This document shows, in pieces, positions 8,721-21,092 of a stretch of 64,000 nt of DNA. The stretch comes from Desulfovibrio sp. (GTDB lineage Bacteria; Desulfobacterota; Desulfovibrionia; Desulfovibrionales; Desulfovibrionaceae): the NCBI GenBank assembly GCA_028708865.1, contig JAQVYA010000001.1:18793-82792 (forward strand), given 5' to 3'. How positions within the stretch are numbered: position 1 is the stretch's first letter; every line of letters starts with the position of its first letter. The position numbers and the translations under genes were made by a program. The notes beneath the pieces were generated by a model. That model saw nothing but the letters and a program-made list of their open reading frames with translations. It searched no databases and had not been told where the DNA came from.

Positions 8721-10315
8721 TCACCAAACTTCTCGTTTGTGCGGTCTATTTTGCGGCCGTTTTTTATTTGGGATACAAGGGCTGGCGCACCACCCGCAAA
8801 ACATCGGACTACATGCTCGCCGGAAGACGCATGCACCCCTTTGTCATGGCCATGAGCTACGGAGCCACCTTTATTTCCACGTCGGCCATCATCGGGTTCG
8901 GAGGAGCGGCCGGGCTGTTCGGATTCTCTTTGCTCTGGCTTACGGTAGCCAACGTATTTATCGGTGTTTTTCTGGCCATGACAGTATTCGGCAAACGCAC
9001 CCGCCGCATGGGGCTTTGTCTCAATTGTCACACGTTTCCCGAATTGCTGGGACGGCGTTACGACTCGTCCTTTATCCAGGGCTTTTCCGGCTTGATCATT
9101 TTTCTTTTCATCCCCGTATATGCCGCGGCCGTCCTCATCGGCATTTCCCGAATGCTGGAGGTCTCGCTGCATATTCCTTATGACGCGGCCCTGGTGGGCA
9201 TGACCGTGATATTGGCACTGTACGTGATCACGGGTGGCCTCAAGGCGGTCATGTATACGGACGCCTTTCAGGGCACCATCATGCTGGTCATGATGGTGGT
9301 GCTCCTGGTCTACACCTATGCGGCGCTGGGCGGCGTGCTCAAGGCGCACCAAGCGTTGACGGACATGGCCGCACTGATGCCGGAGAAATTGCGGCAAGGG
9401 GGCATGATCGGCTGGACCCAGGGAGCGCGATTCGGTTCGCCGCTTTGGCTGGTGATTTACACCACCATTATCTACGGGGTGGGGGTGGGCGTGCTGGCGC
9501 AGCCCCAGTTGGCTGTGCGGTTCATGACCGTGCGCAGCGACAGGCAATTGAACCGGGCCGTGCTTTTCGGCGGGGTGTTCATCCCCTTGATGACCGGGGT
9601 AGCCTTCGTCGTCGGGGCTCTGTCCAATGCCGTGTTTGCGTCCCGGGGCGGCGGCCTGTCCATTGGAGAGGCGGGCGGCAACATGGATAAGATCATTCCG
9701 GCCTACATCGAACAGGTCATGCCGGACTGGTTTGCCGGACTGTTCCTGCTGGGCATGTTTGCCGCGGCCATGTCCACCCTCAGCTCCCAATATCACGTGG
9801 GCGGTACCTCCCTGGGGCGCGACGTGATCGAGCACGGGCTGTTTCGGCGCAGCGTGGGCACGGCGCGGACCTCGCGTCTGGGCGTTGGGGTGACCATCCT
9901 GGCGACCCTGGTTTGGGCCTGGGTTTTGCCGGGATCGGTGATTGCCCGTGCCACGGCGTTCTTTTTCGGCCTGTGCGCGGCTTCGTTTTTGCCGGTCTAT
10001 CTGCTCGGGCTGTATTGGAAGGGGATGACCCGGACCGGGGCAAAAGCCGCCATGCTCGGCGGATTTGGCGTTTCCATGCTTTGGCTCTTGTTTGTGCATG
10101 AAAAGGAGGCGGCCGCCATTGGGCTGTGTCGGTGGCTTACGGGGGAATCCACGCTGGTGGCCGGAGCCGTGCCCGGTTCCTGGCTTTGGTCGCTGCAATG
10201 GGTGGACCCCAATGTAGTGGCGCTTCCCGTGGGATTTTTTCTGGCCCTGGCGGTGAGCTGGGCCACACAACCGTTGCGGCCCGAGCATCTGGAGCGATGC
10301 TGGGCCAACTTTTGA
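8717..10315 (+). CDS. Sodium:solute symporter family (SSS) transporter
   Basis: 532-residue inner-membrane protein with about 13 hydrophobic segments. The conserved SSS stretch MSYGATFISTSAIIGFGGAA (TM1-2 region), the ITGGLKAVMYTDAFQG segment and FAAAMSTLSSQYHVGGTSLG are visible. SSS carriers drive uptake of amino acids, carboxylates or sugars with sodium. The substrate cannot be told from the sequence alone. The Phe-rich leader upstream points to an aromatic amino acid or related compound, as an inference only. Coupled to the small accessory gene by a four-base overlap. Confidence 0.9.
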   Translation: MITKLLVCAVYFAAVFYLGYKGWRTTRKTSDYMLAGRRMHPFVMAMSYGATFISTSAIIGFGGAAGLFGFSLLWLTVANVFIGVFLAMTVFGKRTRRMGLCLNCHTFPELLGRRYDSSFIQGFSGLIIFLFIPVYAAAVLIGISRMLEVSLHIPYDAALVGMTVILALYVITGGLKAVMYTDAFQGTIMLVMMVVLLVYTYAALGGVLKAHQALTDMAALMPEKLRQGGMIGWTQGARFGSPLWLVIYTTIIYGVGVGVLAQPQLAVRFMTVRSDRQLNRAVLFGGVFIPLMTGVAFVVGALSNAVFASRGGGLSIGEAGGNMDKIIPAYIEQVMPDWFAGLFLLGMFAAAMSTLSSQYHVGGTSLGRDVIEHGLFRRSVGTARTSRLGVGVTILATLVWAWVLPGSVIARATAFFFGLCAASFLPVYLLGLYWKGMTRTGAKAAMLGGFGVSMLWLLFVHEKEAAAIGLCRWLTGESTLVAGAVPGSWLWSLQWVDPNVVALPVGFFLALAVSWATQPLRPEHLERCWANF

Positions 10316-10388
10316 CATGGCCCGGCCCGGGGGAAGGGGCGAGATTTGGGCCTGCGGCGTCGGCCCGGAGTCGCCGTAACAAACGTGT

Positions 10389-11393
10389 TTAGTCGGGAAT
10401 GACCGCTGCGGGATCAAAGCCCAGCGGGTCGGCGGGCTCCATTTCCCGGATGCGGGACGCCGCAGCTTCCAGTTGCTCCCAGGTTTCGCAGGTGATCAGT
10501 TCGTTGCGCAGGGAGCGGATGTCCCGCAGGCCCTTGGCATAGCGGGGGATAAAGGAGCGCAGCTTGCGAAAGGCGCGCTCCGAGCCGTCAAACTCCCGGG
10601 TGTACCGGATGTGCATGCGCACGACGCGGTCGAGCTGTTCGCCGGTTCGCCGGGGAGGCTCCTGGCCGCGCATGAGGGCGTGGAAGCGCTCGAAAATGGT
10701 CGGGTCGAACATGGCCCCCCGCGCGAACATGACCGCGTCGATGCCGGTCTCCCGCAGGCAGCGCACAGCGGCCTCGGCGGTGTAGAGATCGCCGGAACCC
10801 ACAATGGGCAGGGAGACGGCCTGTTTGATCTCGGCCAGGCGGGACCAGTCCGCGCTGCCTGTGAACATTTGTTTGCCGTAGCGTGGATGCAGAGTCATCC
10901 AGGCTACGCCGATGTCTTCAAGCCGCCGCGCCACATCCAGGAAAATATCGTTGCCGTTTTCCCATCCCAGACGGGTCTTGACGCCCACCCGGCCCGGCCC
11001 GGCCTTGCGGACCATGATCTCGGCAATGGCACAGAGCCGGTCCGGGTCTTCCAGCAGGCGGGAGCCTGATCCGGATTTCGTCACCTTGCGCACCGGGCAG
11101 CCCGCATTGAGGTCGAAAAATCGAAAGCCCATCTCCAGAGTTTTGTCCATGGCCTGGTCGTATGGTTCCGGGTCCGCACCAAAAAGTTGCAGGACCAGCG
11201 GCGCATCGTCCGGATGGGTCTGAAGCAGACTGGTGGTGCCGCGATTGAAGTAGCACAGCCCTTTGGCCGAGACCATTTCCGTATTGGTCACGGCGGCACC
11301 GTGGGCGCGGCAGAGCATACGGAAGGGTAGATCGCTGTAGCCGGCCAGGGGGGCGAGCCAGGGGTTTTCCGGGCTGATGGGCAGAGTTTTCAT
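10389..11393 (-). CDS. tRNA-dihydrouridine synthase family protein
   Basis: FMN enzyme that reduces uridine to dihydrouridine in the D-loop of tRNA. 334 residues. It begins with the FMN-binding start PWLAPLAGYSDLPFR. The catalytic Cys is residue 99 in FDLNAGCPVRKV, and later VGVKTRLGW and the phosphate-binding GSGDLYT motif are seen. Nearest to DusB-type enzymes, but the exact Dus class is uncertain. It is transcribed towards the symporter gene and away from the tRNA cluster, separated from both by short gaps. Confidence 0.9.
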   Translation of the reverse strand: MKTLPISPENPWLAPLAGYSDLPFRMLCRAHGAAVTNTEMVSAKGLCYFNRGTTSLLQTHPDDAPLVLQLFGADPEPYDQAMDKTLEMGFRFFDLNAGCPVRKVTKSGSGSRLLEDPDRLCAIAEIMVRKAGPGRVGVKTRLGWENGNDIFLDVARRLEDIGVAWMTLHPRYGKQMFTGSADWSRLAEIKQAVSLPIVGSGDLYTAEAAVRCLRETGIDAVMFARGAMFDPTIFERFHALMRGQEPPRRTGEQLDRVVRMHIRYTREFDGSERAFRKLRSFIPRYAKGLRDIRSLRNELITCETWEQLEAAASRIREMEPADPLGFDPAAVIPD

Positions 11394-11557
11394 AGCGCCT
11401 GGAAATAGGCGCGGCCGGATGTTCTGTCAATCAAAAGTGGTTTTGCGGAGAAAAAAGGGCAAAAAGTTCTGGACAAAGCTTTTTGGAACTGGCATTAGCG
11501 TTGGCCGCAACCCAGTGCACCGCATTTTTGGCGCAGAAAAAAGCTGCAAAAAAATGC

Positions 11558-11586
11558 TTGCATTAATGCCGAGGGATGAGTAAGTT
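11558..11586 (+). promoter_or_regulatory. Candidate promoter of the tRNA-tuf operon
   Basis: TTGCAT (11558-11563), a 17-base spacer, then TAAGTT (11581-11586). It places the transcript start a few bases before tRNA-Thr. The -10 match is only moderate. Confidence 0.4.
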
Positions 11587-11601
11587 CCCTCGTTCACGCT
11601 G

Positions 11602-11677
11602 GCTGGCGTAGCTCAATTGGTAGAGCAGCTGATTTGTAATCAGCAGGTTGCGGGTTCAAGTCCCATCGCCAGCTCCA
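11602..11677 (+). tRNA. tRNA-Thr (anticodon TGT)
   Basis: 76-base cloverleaf: acceptor GCTGGCG pairs with CGCCAGC, anticodon stem GCTGA/TCAGC, loop TTTGTAA with anticodon TGT, T-loop TTCAAGT, and encoded CCA. First of four tRNAs ahead of tuf. Confidence 0.97.
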
Positions 11678-11686
11678 GTCAGCAAT

Positions 11687-11772
11687 GGTGGGGTTCCCGA
11701 GTGGCCAAAGGGAACAGACTGTAAATCTGTCGGCAATCGCCTTCGGAGGTTCAAATCCTCCCCCCACCACCA
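11687..11772 (+). tRNA. tRNA-Tyr (anticodon GTA)
   Basis: 86-base class II tRNA with a long variable arm. Acceptor GGTGGGG pairs with CCCCACC, the anticodon loop holds GTA, T-arm GGAGG/CCTCC, encoded CCA. Nine bases after tRNA-Thr. Confidence 0.97.
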
Positions 11773-11826
11773 CTTTTGAATAAATGCTGTAGGAGGCGGA
11801 CTTCCGCCGGTGACTACGGATGACAA

Positions 11827-11903
11827 GCGGGAATAGCTCAATTGGCTAGAGCATCAGCCTTCCAAGCTGAGGGTTGCGGGTTCGAGTCCCGTTTCCCGCT
11901 CCA
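11827..11903 (+). tRNA. tRNA-Gly (anticodon TCC)
   Basis: 77-base cloverleaf: acceptor GCGGGAA pairs with TTCCCGC, anticodon loop CTTCCAA with TCC, T-loop TTCGAGT, encoded CCA. Confidence 0.97.
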
Positions 11904-11943
11904 GTCGGTGTCCTGCCTATCCACCTTCCACAGCTCGGCATAC

Positions 11944-12019
11944 GCCCACGTAGCTCAGCAGGTAGAGCACATCCTTGGTAAGGATGAGGTCACCGGTTCA
12001 AGTCCGGTCGTGGGCTCCA
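11944..12019 (+). tRNA. tRNA-Thr (anticodon GGT)
   Basis: 76-base cloverleaf: acceptor GCCCACG pairs with CGTGGGC, anticodon stem CATCC/GGATG with loop TTGGTAA, encoded CCA. It lies 65 bases before tuf. The Thr-Tyr-Gly-Thr-tuf order is the common bacterial tufB layout. Confidence 0.97.
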
Positions 12020-12084
12020 TGTCTTCACTATACTTGCTTTGAACATTAAAAATGCTGTACAGAACTTTATAGGGGGATTTCAAC

Positions 12085-13278
12085 ATGGGTAAGGCCAAGT
12101 TTGAGCGGAGCAAGCCGCATGTCAACGTTGGTACCATCGGTCACATCGACCACGGTAAGACCACTCTGACCGCCGCCATCACTAAGCTGGCCCATATGGC
12201 CGGCCACGGCGAGTACGTCGCTTTCGATGAGATCGACAAGGCTCCCGAAGAGAAAGAGCGCGGCATCACCATCGCCACCTCGCACGTCGAGTACGAGACC
12301 GCTAATCGGCACTACGCCCACGTGGACTGCCCCGGTCACGCCGACTACATCAAGAACATGATCACCGGTGCCGCCCAGATGGACGGAGCCATTCTCGTTT
12401 GCGCCGCCACTGACGGTCCCATGCCGCAGACCCGTGAGCACATCCTGCTCGGTCGTCAGGTCGGCGTGCCCGCCATGGTTGTGTTCCTGAACAAGTGCGA
12501 CATGGTGGACGACGAGGAGTTGCTGGAGCTGGTCGAGTTGGAAGTGCGCGAGCTGCTCTCCAAATACGAGTTCCCCGGCGACGATGTCCCGGTCATTCGT
12601 GGTTCCGCTCTGAAGGCTCTTGAGGCCGACAGCGTGGATGACGAGGCCGCCAAGCCCATCTTCGAGCTGCTGGAAGCTTGCGACAGCTACATTCCCGAGC
12701 CCGAGCGCGACATCGACAAGCCTTTCTTGATGCCCATCGAGGACGTCTTCTCCATCTCCGGCCGCGGCACCGTGGTGACCGGTCGTGTGGAGCGCGGTAT
12801 CATCACCGTTGGCGACGAAGTCGCGATCATCGGCATCAAAGACACCACCAAGACCACCTGCACCGGCGTTGAGATGTTCCGCAAGGTCCTCGACCAGGGG
12901 CAGGCTGGCGACAACGTGGGTATCCTGGTTCGCGGCGTGAAGCGTGAAGATGTTGAGCGTGGTCAGGTTCTGGCCAAGCCCGGCTCCATCACCCCGCACA
13001 CCAAATTCAAGGCCCAGGTCTACGTCCTGTCCAAGGACGAAGGCGGCCGTCACACTCCCTTCTTCTCCGGCTACCGTCCGCAGTTCTACTTCCGCACCAC
13101 GGACGTCACCGGCGTCGTGACCCTGGAAGAGGGCGTGGAAATGGTTATGCCCGGCGACAACGCGGTGTTCAACGTTGAGCTGATCGCCCCCATCGCCATG
13201 GAGAAGGGCCTTCGCTTCGCCATCCGTGAAGGCGGCCGTACTGTCGGCGCCGGCGCGGTCAGCGAAATCGTGGAGTAA
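12085..13278 (+). CDS. tuf: Elongation factor Tu
   Basis: GTPase that delivers aminoacyl-tRNA to the ribosome. 397 residues. G1 motif GHIDHGKT (residues 19-26), G2 RGITI, G3 DCPGHADY, G4 NKCD, then the beta-barrel domains 2 and 3 ending in VSEIVE. AGGGGGA precedes the ATG. It is the only tuf copy in the window: the usual second position after fusA is empty, so this may be the sole copy in the genome. Confidence 0.98.
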   Translation: MGKAKFERSKPHVNVGTIGHIDHGKTTLTAAITKLAHMAGHGEYVAFDEIDKAPEEKERGITIATSHVEYETANRHYAHVDCPGHADYIKNMITGAAQMDGAILVCAATDGPMPQTREHILLGRQVGVPAMVVFLNKCDMVDDEELLELVELEVRELLSKYEFPGDDVPVIRGSALKALEADSVDDEAAKPIFELLEACDSYIPEPERDIDKPFLMPIEDVFSISGRGTVVTGRVERGIITVGDEVAIIGIKDTTKTTCTGVEMFRKVLDQGQAGDNVGILVRGVKREDVERGQVLAKPGSITPHTKFKAQVYVLSKDEGGRHTPFFSGYRPQFYFRTTDVTGVVTLEEGVEMVMPGDNAVFNVELIAPIAMEKGLRFAIREGGRTVGAGAVSEIVE

Positions 13279-13283
13279 TTGCA

Positions 13284-13433
13284 ATGCGCGTCAACATTCA
13301 GTTGCAGTGCACGGAGTGCAAGCGTAAGAACTACGCGACCTCCAAGAACAAGAAGAATACTACCGGACGCCTGGAAGTGAAAAAGTATTGTCCCTGGGAC
13401 AAGAAACACACTGTCCACAAAGAGTCCAAGTAG
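13284..13433 (+). CDS. rpmG: 50S ribosomal protein L33 (bL33)
   Basis: 49 residues: [20 protein letters not shown] start, then [17 protein letters not shown] end. The first zinc pair (Cys9, Cys12) is present. In the second, the usual CxxC reads C36-P-W-D39, so one ligand is Asp. It starts five bases after the tuf stop and is followed by tRNA-Trp and secE, the standard order. Confidence 0.95.
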   Translation: MRVNIQLQCTECKRKNYATSKNKKNTTGRLEVKKYCPWDKKHTVHKESK

Positions 13434-13443
13434 TTTCGAACGC

Positions 13444-13520
13444 AGGGGTGTAACTCTAACGGCTAGAGTGCCGGTCTCCAAAACCGGAAGTTGGGGGTTC
13501 GAATCCCTCCACCCCTGCCA
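13444..13520 (+). tRNA. tRNA-Trp (anticodon CCA)
   Basis: 77-base cloverleaf: acceptor AGGGGTG pairs with CACCCCT, anticodon stem CCGGT/ACCGG with loop CTCCAAA, encoded CCA. It sits between rpmG and secE as in many proteobacteria. Confidence 0.97.
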
Positions 13521-13540
13521 TTTTTTATAGGACGGTCCAG

Positions 13541-13798
13541 ATGGCCAGAAGGAAAACTAAGGACTCCGGCGGCCAGCAGGCCCAGAAGGCCTCCCCGGCT
13601 AACCTGGGAGCCAAGATCTCACAGCTAAAGGAATTCTTTGAAGAATCCAAGGTTGAGATCAAAAAAGTCGTCTGGCCCAGCCGGAAGGAAACTGTCGCTA
13701 CCAGTATCGCCGTCGTGGTTTTCACGGTGGTGGTCGCCCTGTTTCTGGGGGTTGTCGACTTTGGGCTTTCACAGCTCATCAGCGTCATCCTGTCCTAA
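13541..13798 (+). CDS. secE: Preprotein translocase subunit SecE
   Basis: Clamp subunit of the SecYEG channel. 85 residues: a charged N-terminal part, the conserved amphipathic hinge EIKKVVWPSRKET near residues 39-51, then one membrane helix (SIAVVVFTVVVALFLGVV). The single-helix form is usual outside enterobacteria. Followed by nusG after 25 bases. Confidence 0.96.
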   Translation: MARRKTKDSGGQQAQKASPANLGAKISQLKEFFEESKVEIKKVVWPSRKETVATSIAVVVFTVVVALFLGVVDFGLSQLISVILS

Positions 13799-13823
13799 CC
13801 GCAACGCGTAAGGACATCGGACT

Positions 13824-14387
13824 ATGAGTGAATTAGAGCTTACAGGCGGTAGCTCCCAACGTGCCCGCTGGTACATTCTCCACACGTATTCGGGGTTTGA
13901 GCAGCGGGTCGAGCAGACCATCAGGGAAATGATGCGTACCGGCCAGGACAGCGGCCTGATCGAAGAGGTGGTTATGCCCACCGAAAAGGTCGTGGAAATG
14001 GTCAAGGGCGAAAAGCGGACCACCACACGCAAGTTTTATCCCGGTTACGTCATGATCAAAATGATCATGACGGACGACTCCTGGCACCTCATCCAGGATA
14101 TCCCCAAGGTGACCGGGTTCGTTGGCGGCAAAAATCGTCCCACGCCCATGCGCGACAGCGAGGCGCAGCACATCCTGAACATGATGGAGAGCCGTCAGGA
14201 AAAACCACGGCCCAAATTCAATTTTGGCCGCGGCGACGACGTCCGCGTTATTGACGGTCCCTTCTCCGGCTTCAACGGAGTGGTGGAAGACGTCAATTAT
14301 GACAAGGGCAAGCTGCGCGTCAATGTCTCCATCTTCGGCCGTCAGACGCCTGTCGAGCTGGATTTTGTCCAGGTCGATAAAGGCTGA
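13824..14387 (+). CDS. nusG: Transcription termination/antitermination protein NusG
   Basis: Binds RNA polymerase at the clamp and links it to Rho or to ribosomal protein S10. 187 residues. The N-terminal NGN domain starts at [17 protein letters not shown], and the KOW domain carries [20 protein letters not shown]. Standard position between secE and rplK. Confidence 0.97.
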   Translation: MSELELTGGSSQRARWYILHTYSGFEQRVEQTIREMMRTGQDSGLIEEVVMPTEKVVEMVKGEKRTTTRKFYPGYVMIKMIMTDDSWHLIQDIPKVTGFVGGKNRPTPMRDSEAQHILNMMESRQEKPRPKFNFGRGDDVRVIDGPFSGFNGVVEDVNYDKGKLRVNVSIFGRQTPVELDFVQVDKG

Positions 14388-14433
14388 CCCGGGCCGGCCC
14401 TCTACGTCGAAAAGGCACCGCAAGGATTAAAAA

Positions 14434-14859
14434 ATGGCCAAGAAAGTCATCGGTAAAATCAAGTTGCAGATCGCCGCAGGCGCTGCCAACCCGTCGCCGC
14501 CAGTCGGCCCGGCTCTTGGTCAGCACGGCGTAAACATTATGGAGTTCTGCAAGGCGTTCAACGCCAAAACGCAGGACCAGAAGGGGATGATCATTCCCGT
14601 GATCATCGAGGTCTACGCGGACCGGTCGTTCTCCTTCATCACCAAGACTCCGCCCGCTTCGGTGTTGTTGCTCAAGGCCGCCAAGCTGGACAGCGGCAGC
14701 GGTGAACCCAACAAGACCAAGGTTGGCAAGGTGACCCGCACCCAGGTGCGCGAGATCGCCGAGCTGAAAATGCCCGACCTGACCGCCGCGGACATCGATG
14801 CCGCCATGCGTAGCGTCGAAGGTACCGCCCGCAGCATGGGCATTGAAGTCAAAGGCTAG
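14434..14859 (+). CDS. rplK: 50S ribosomal protein L11 (uL11)
   Basis: 141 residues. The N-terminal domain has [20 protein letters not shown], and the C-terminal 23S-binding domain ends in [10 protein letters not shown]. Part of the GTPase-associated stalk base. Fifteen bases before the rplA start; the two form the L11 operon. Confidence 0.98.
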   Translation: MAKKVIGKIKLQIAAGAANPSPPVGPALGQHGVNIMEFCKAFNAKTQDQKGMIIPVIIEVYADRSFSFITKTPPASVLLLKAAKLDSGSGEPNKTKVGKVTRTQVREIAELKMPDLTAADIDAAMRSVEGTARSMGIEVKG

Positions 14860-14874
14860 TTGGAGAAGCGAACC

Positions 14875-15582
14875 ATGCCGAAACACGGAAAGAAATTCAG
14901 AAACGCCGTCGAGGGCAAAGACCTCACCCAGCGCGTCTCCGTGGAAGAGGGCGTCAGGCTGGTCGTTGAGGCCGCCTATGCCACCTTTGACGAGACCGTG
15001 GATGTGGCCATCAACCTCGGTGTCGATCCCAAATATTCCGATCAGATGGTGCGTGGCGCCGTGACTCTGCCCAATGGATTGGGCAAGGACGTGCGCGTCG
15101 CCGCTTTCTGTAAGGGTGAAAAGGAATCCGAGGCCAAGGACGCCGGTGCCGACATCGTTGGTGCTGAGGACCTGGTGGAAAAGGTCCAGGGCGGCTGGCT
15201 CGAGTTCGACAAGGCTGTGGCCACCCCGGACATGATGGCCCAGGTCGGTAAGATCGGCCGGGTTCTCGGTCCCCGCGGGCTGATGCCCAACGCCAAGACC
15301 GGCACCGTCACCTTTGACATCGGTCAGGCCATCAAGGAACTTAAAGCCGGTAAGGTGGAGTTCAAGGTGGACAAGGCTGGCGTGCTGCACGCGCCCATCG
15401 GAAAAGTCTCCTTTGGCGCGGAAAAGCTCTGCGAAAACCTCAAAGCCCTGCTGGAGACCGTGAACCGTCTCAAGCCGTCTTCGAGCAAGGGCACCTATAT
15501 GCGGAACCTCACCGTGGCCTCCACCATGGGCCCCGGCGTCAAGGTGGACGTGTCCACTGTCCGCAAGTTCCTGGGTGTCTAG
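14875..15582 (+). CDS. rplA: 50S ribosomal protein L1 (uL1)
   Basis: 235 residues starting [16 protein letters not shown] 15 bases upstream is also in frame, but GGAG fits ATG 14875. The conserved [17 protein letters not shown] segment and the closing TVRKFLGV are present. L1 forms the stalk at the E site and in many bacteria represses its own operon. Confidence 0.97.
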   Translation: MPKHGKKFRNAVEGKDLTQRVSVEEGVRLVVEAAYATFDETVDVAINLGVDPKYSDQMVRGAVTLPNGLGKDVRVAAFCKGEKESEAKDAGADIVGAEDLVEKVQGGWLEFDKAVATPDMMAQVGKIGRVLGPRGLMPNAKTGTVTFDIGQAIKELKAGKVEFKVDKAGVLHAPIGKVSFGAEKLCENLKALLETVNRLKPSSSKGTYMRNLTVASTMGPGVKVDVSTVRKFLGV

Positions 15583-15600
15583 CTAGAAATCAGGGACAAC

Positions 15601-15623
15601 CCCGCCCGGTCGGACCGGGCGGG
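15601..15623 (+). other. GC hairpin between rplA and the L10 leader
   Basis: CCCGCCCGGT pairs with ACCGGGCGGG around a three-base loop. No T-run follows. It may slow or partly end the L11 operon transcript, or mark an RNA processing point. Confidence 0.5.
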
Positions 15624-15626
15624 TTG

Positions 15627-15735
15627 AGATATACAACAAGGAAGGCGAGTCAAAGACAGCAGGTGGGGCCGCGCCCCTTAATCCGTTCCTGCCGAGACGA
15701 GATCTAGACTTGCTTTCCGGGCCAACTGACGAGGA
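15627..15735 (+). promoter_or_regulatory. L10 leader RNA (autoregulatory site of rplJL)
   Basis: The interval holds the characteristic AGACAGCAGG core, where GCAGG (15659-15663) pairs with CCTGC (15688-15692) and inner GGGG pairs with CCCC. It is followed by CGAGACGAG just before rplJ. In known cases the L10-(L12)4 complex binds this RNA and represses its own synthesis. Identified by eye from the motif and its position. Confidence 0.75.
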
Positions 15736-15741
15736 GTATCG

Positions 15742-16263
15742 ATGAACAGGCAAGAAAAAGCCCAAATTATTGAGCAGCTTTCTGAGAAGGCTTCTCGGGC
15801 AGGCATTGCCGTCGTCGCCGGATTCGCCGGTGTCTCCGTTGAGCAGAGCACGGCTCTGCGCAAGGAGCTGCGCGAGGCCGGGGTCGATTTCCAAGTCGTC
15901 AAGAACACCCTGGCCCGGTTAGCTCTCAAGGATACCGATCACGGGGTCCTCTGTGAGCATTTCAAGGACAACTGCGCCATTGCCCTCGGGTACGAAGATC
16001 CCGTTCCCCTGGCAAAGGCGCTGGCTGAATTCGCCAAAAAGAACAAGAAGTTCGAGGTGAAGTTCGGCAGCCTTGAAGGGCGCTATCTTGACGAGAACGG
16101 CTTGAAGGAACTCGCCAAGCTGCCCGGCAAGCCCGAGCTGCTTGCGTCGGCTCTCGGCACCATGAATGCCGTACCGACCAACTTTGTGGGTCTGTTCGCT
16201 AACCTGCTGCGCAATACTCTGTATGCCTTGAACGCCATCAAGGAACAGAAGGAAGCTGCGTAG
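15742..16263 (+). CDS. rplJ: 50S ribosomal protein L10 (uL10)
   Basis: 173 residues starting [17 protein letters not shown]. It anchors the L7/L12 stalk, and the C-terminal helix ([17 protein letters not shown]) binds L12 dimers. Preceded by the L10 leader and followed by rplL after 54 bases. Confidence 0.97.
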   Translation: MNRQEKAQIIEQLSEKASRAGIAVVAGFAGVSVEQSTALRKELREAGVDFQVVKNTLARLALKDTDHGVLCEHFKDNCAIALGYEDPVPLAKALAEFAKKNKKFEVKFGSLEGRYLDENGLKELAKLPGKPELLASALGTMNAVPTNFVGLFANLLRNTLYALNAIKEQKEAA

Positions 16264-16317
16264 CGCTGGTTCATGCTCACGACCAATTAAGGTTTACCCC
16301 CTAGGAGGACAACGAAA

Positions 16318-16704
16318 ATGGCTGATATCACCAAAGACCAGGTTGTCGATTTTATCGCCAACATGACTGTGCTTGAGCTCTCCGAGTTCATCAAAGAGCT
16401 GGAAGAGAAGTTCGGCGTTTCCGCCGCTGCCCCCGTGGCCGCCGTGGCCGCTGCTCCTGCCGCCGGCGACGGCGCCGCTGCCGAGGAAGAGAAGACGGAG
16501 TTCGACGTCATCCTGACCGGCGCTGGAGACAACAAGATTGGCACCATCAAGGCTGTCCGCGCCATCACCGGCCTGGGCCTGAAGGAAGCCAAGGCCTTGG
16601 TCGACGAGGCTCCGAAGCCGATTAAGGAAGGCGTGTCCAAGGAAGAGGCTGAAGAGGCCAAAAAGCAGCTCGAGGAAGCGGGCGCTGGCGTTGAAGTCAA
16701 GTAA
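16318..16704 (+). CDS. rplL: 50S ribosomal protein L7/L12 (bL12)
   Basis: 128 residues: N-terminal dimer domain, an Ala/Pro-rich hinge ([19 protein letters not shown]), and the C-terminal factor-binding domain with KTEFDVIL and [26 protein letters not shown] precedes the ATG. Present in several copies per ribosome, recruiting elongation factors. Confidence 0.98.
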   Translation: MADITKDQVVDFIANMTVLELSEFIKELEEKFGVSAAAPVAAVAAAPAAGDGAAAEEEKTEFDVILTGAGDNKIGTIKAVRAITGLGLKEAKALVDEAPKPIKEGVSKEEAEEAKKQLEEAGAGVEVK

Positions 16705-16723
16705 CTAACATTATATAACAGCC

Positions 16724-16759
16724 AAAGAGCGCAATCCCCAAAGGGGAGTTGCGCTCTTT
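16724..16759 (+). other. Hairpin between rplL and rpoB
   Basis: AAAGAGCGCAA pairs with TTGCGCTCTTT (11 bp), with an inner CCCC/GGGG. No long T-run follows. It sits where many bacteria have a partial terminator or an RNase III site that lowers rpoBC relative to L12. Confidence 0.65.
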
Positions 16760-16912
16760 GCGCTGTATCAGTATAGAATATTTTAGCGTTCCAATTTTAC
16801 CATCCGCATTTCCCGTAAACACCGGCTCCCCACCGGTATTGGCCCGAAGGGGTCGCTGGAGCTGCGCAAGGCAGTCCGTACCTAAACGCCAAACGTATCG
16901 CACGAGGGTACA

Positions 16913-21013
<4,101 letters not shown>

Positions 21014-21039
21014 GGCGTCAGGCGCAATCGACTGTTACC

Positions 21040-21061
21040 GGCCCGGCCGAAAGGCCGGGCC
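21040..21061 (+). other. GC hairpin between rpoB and rpoC
   Basis: GCCCGGCC and GGCCGGGC around a GAAA tetraloop, with one more G-C pair outside. No T-run; probably an RNA-stabilising or processing element rather than a stop. Confidence 0.55.
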
Positions 21062-21092
21062 TGGACAAAAATCATAACCCCAAGAGGCAGCC

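Noticed and set aside
8558-10417. Open frame of 619 codons opposite the symporter gene
   Set aside because: Very Gln/His/Arg/Pro-rich, covering a clear membrane protein on the other strand; a shadow.
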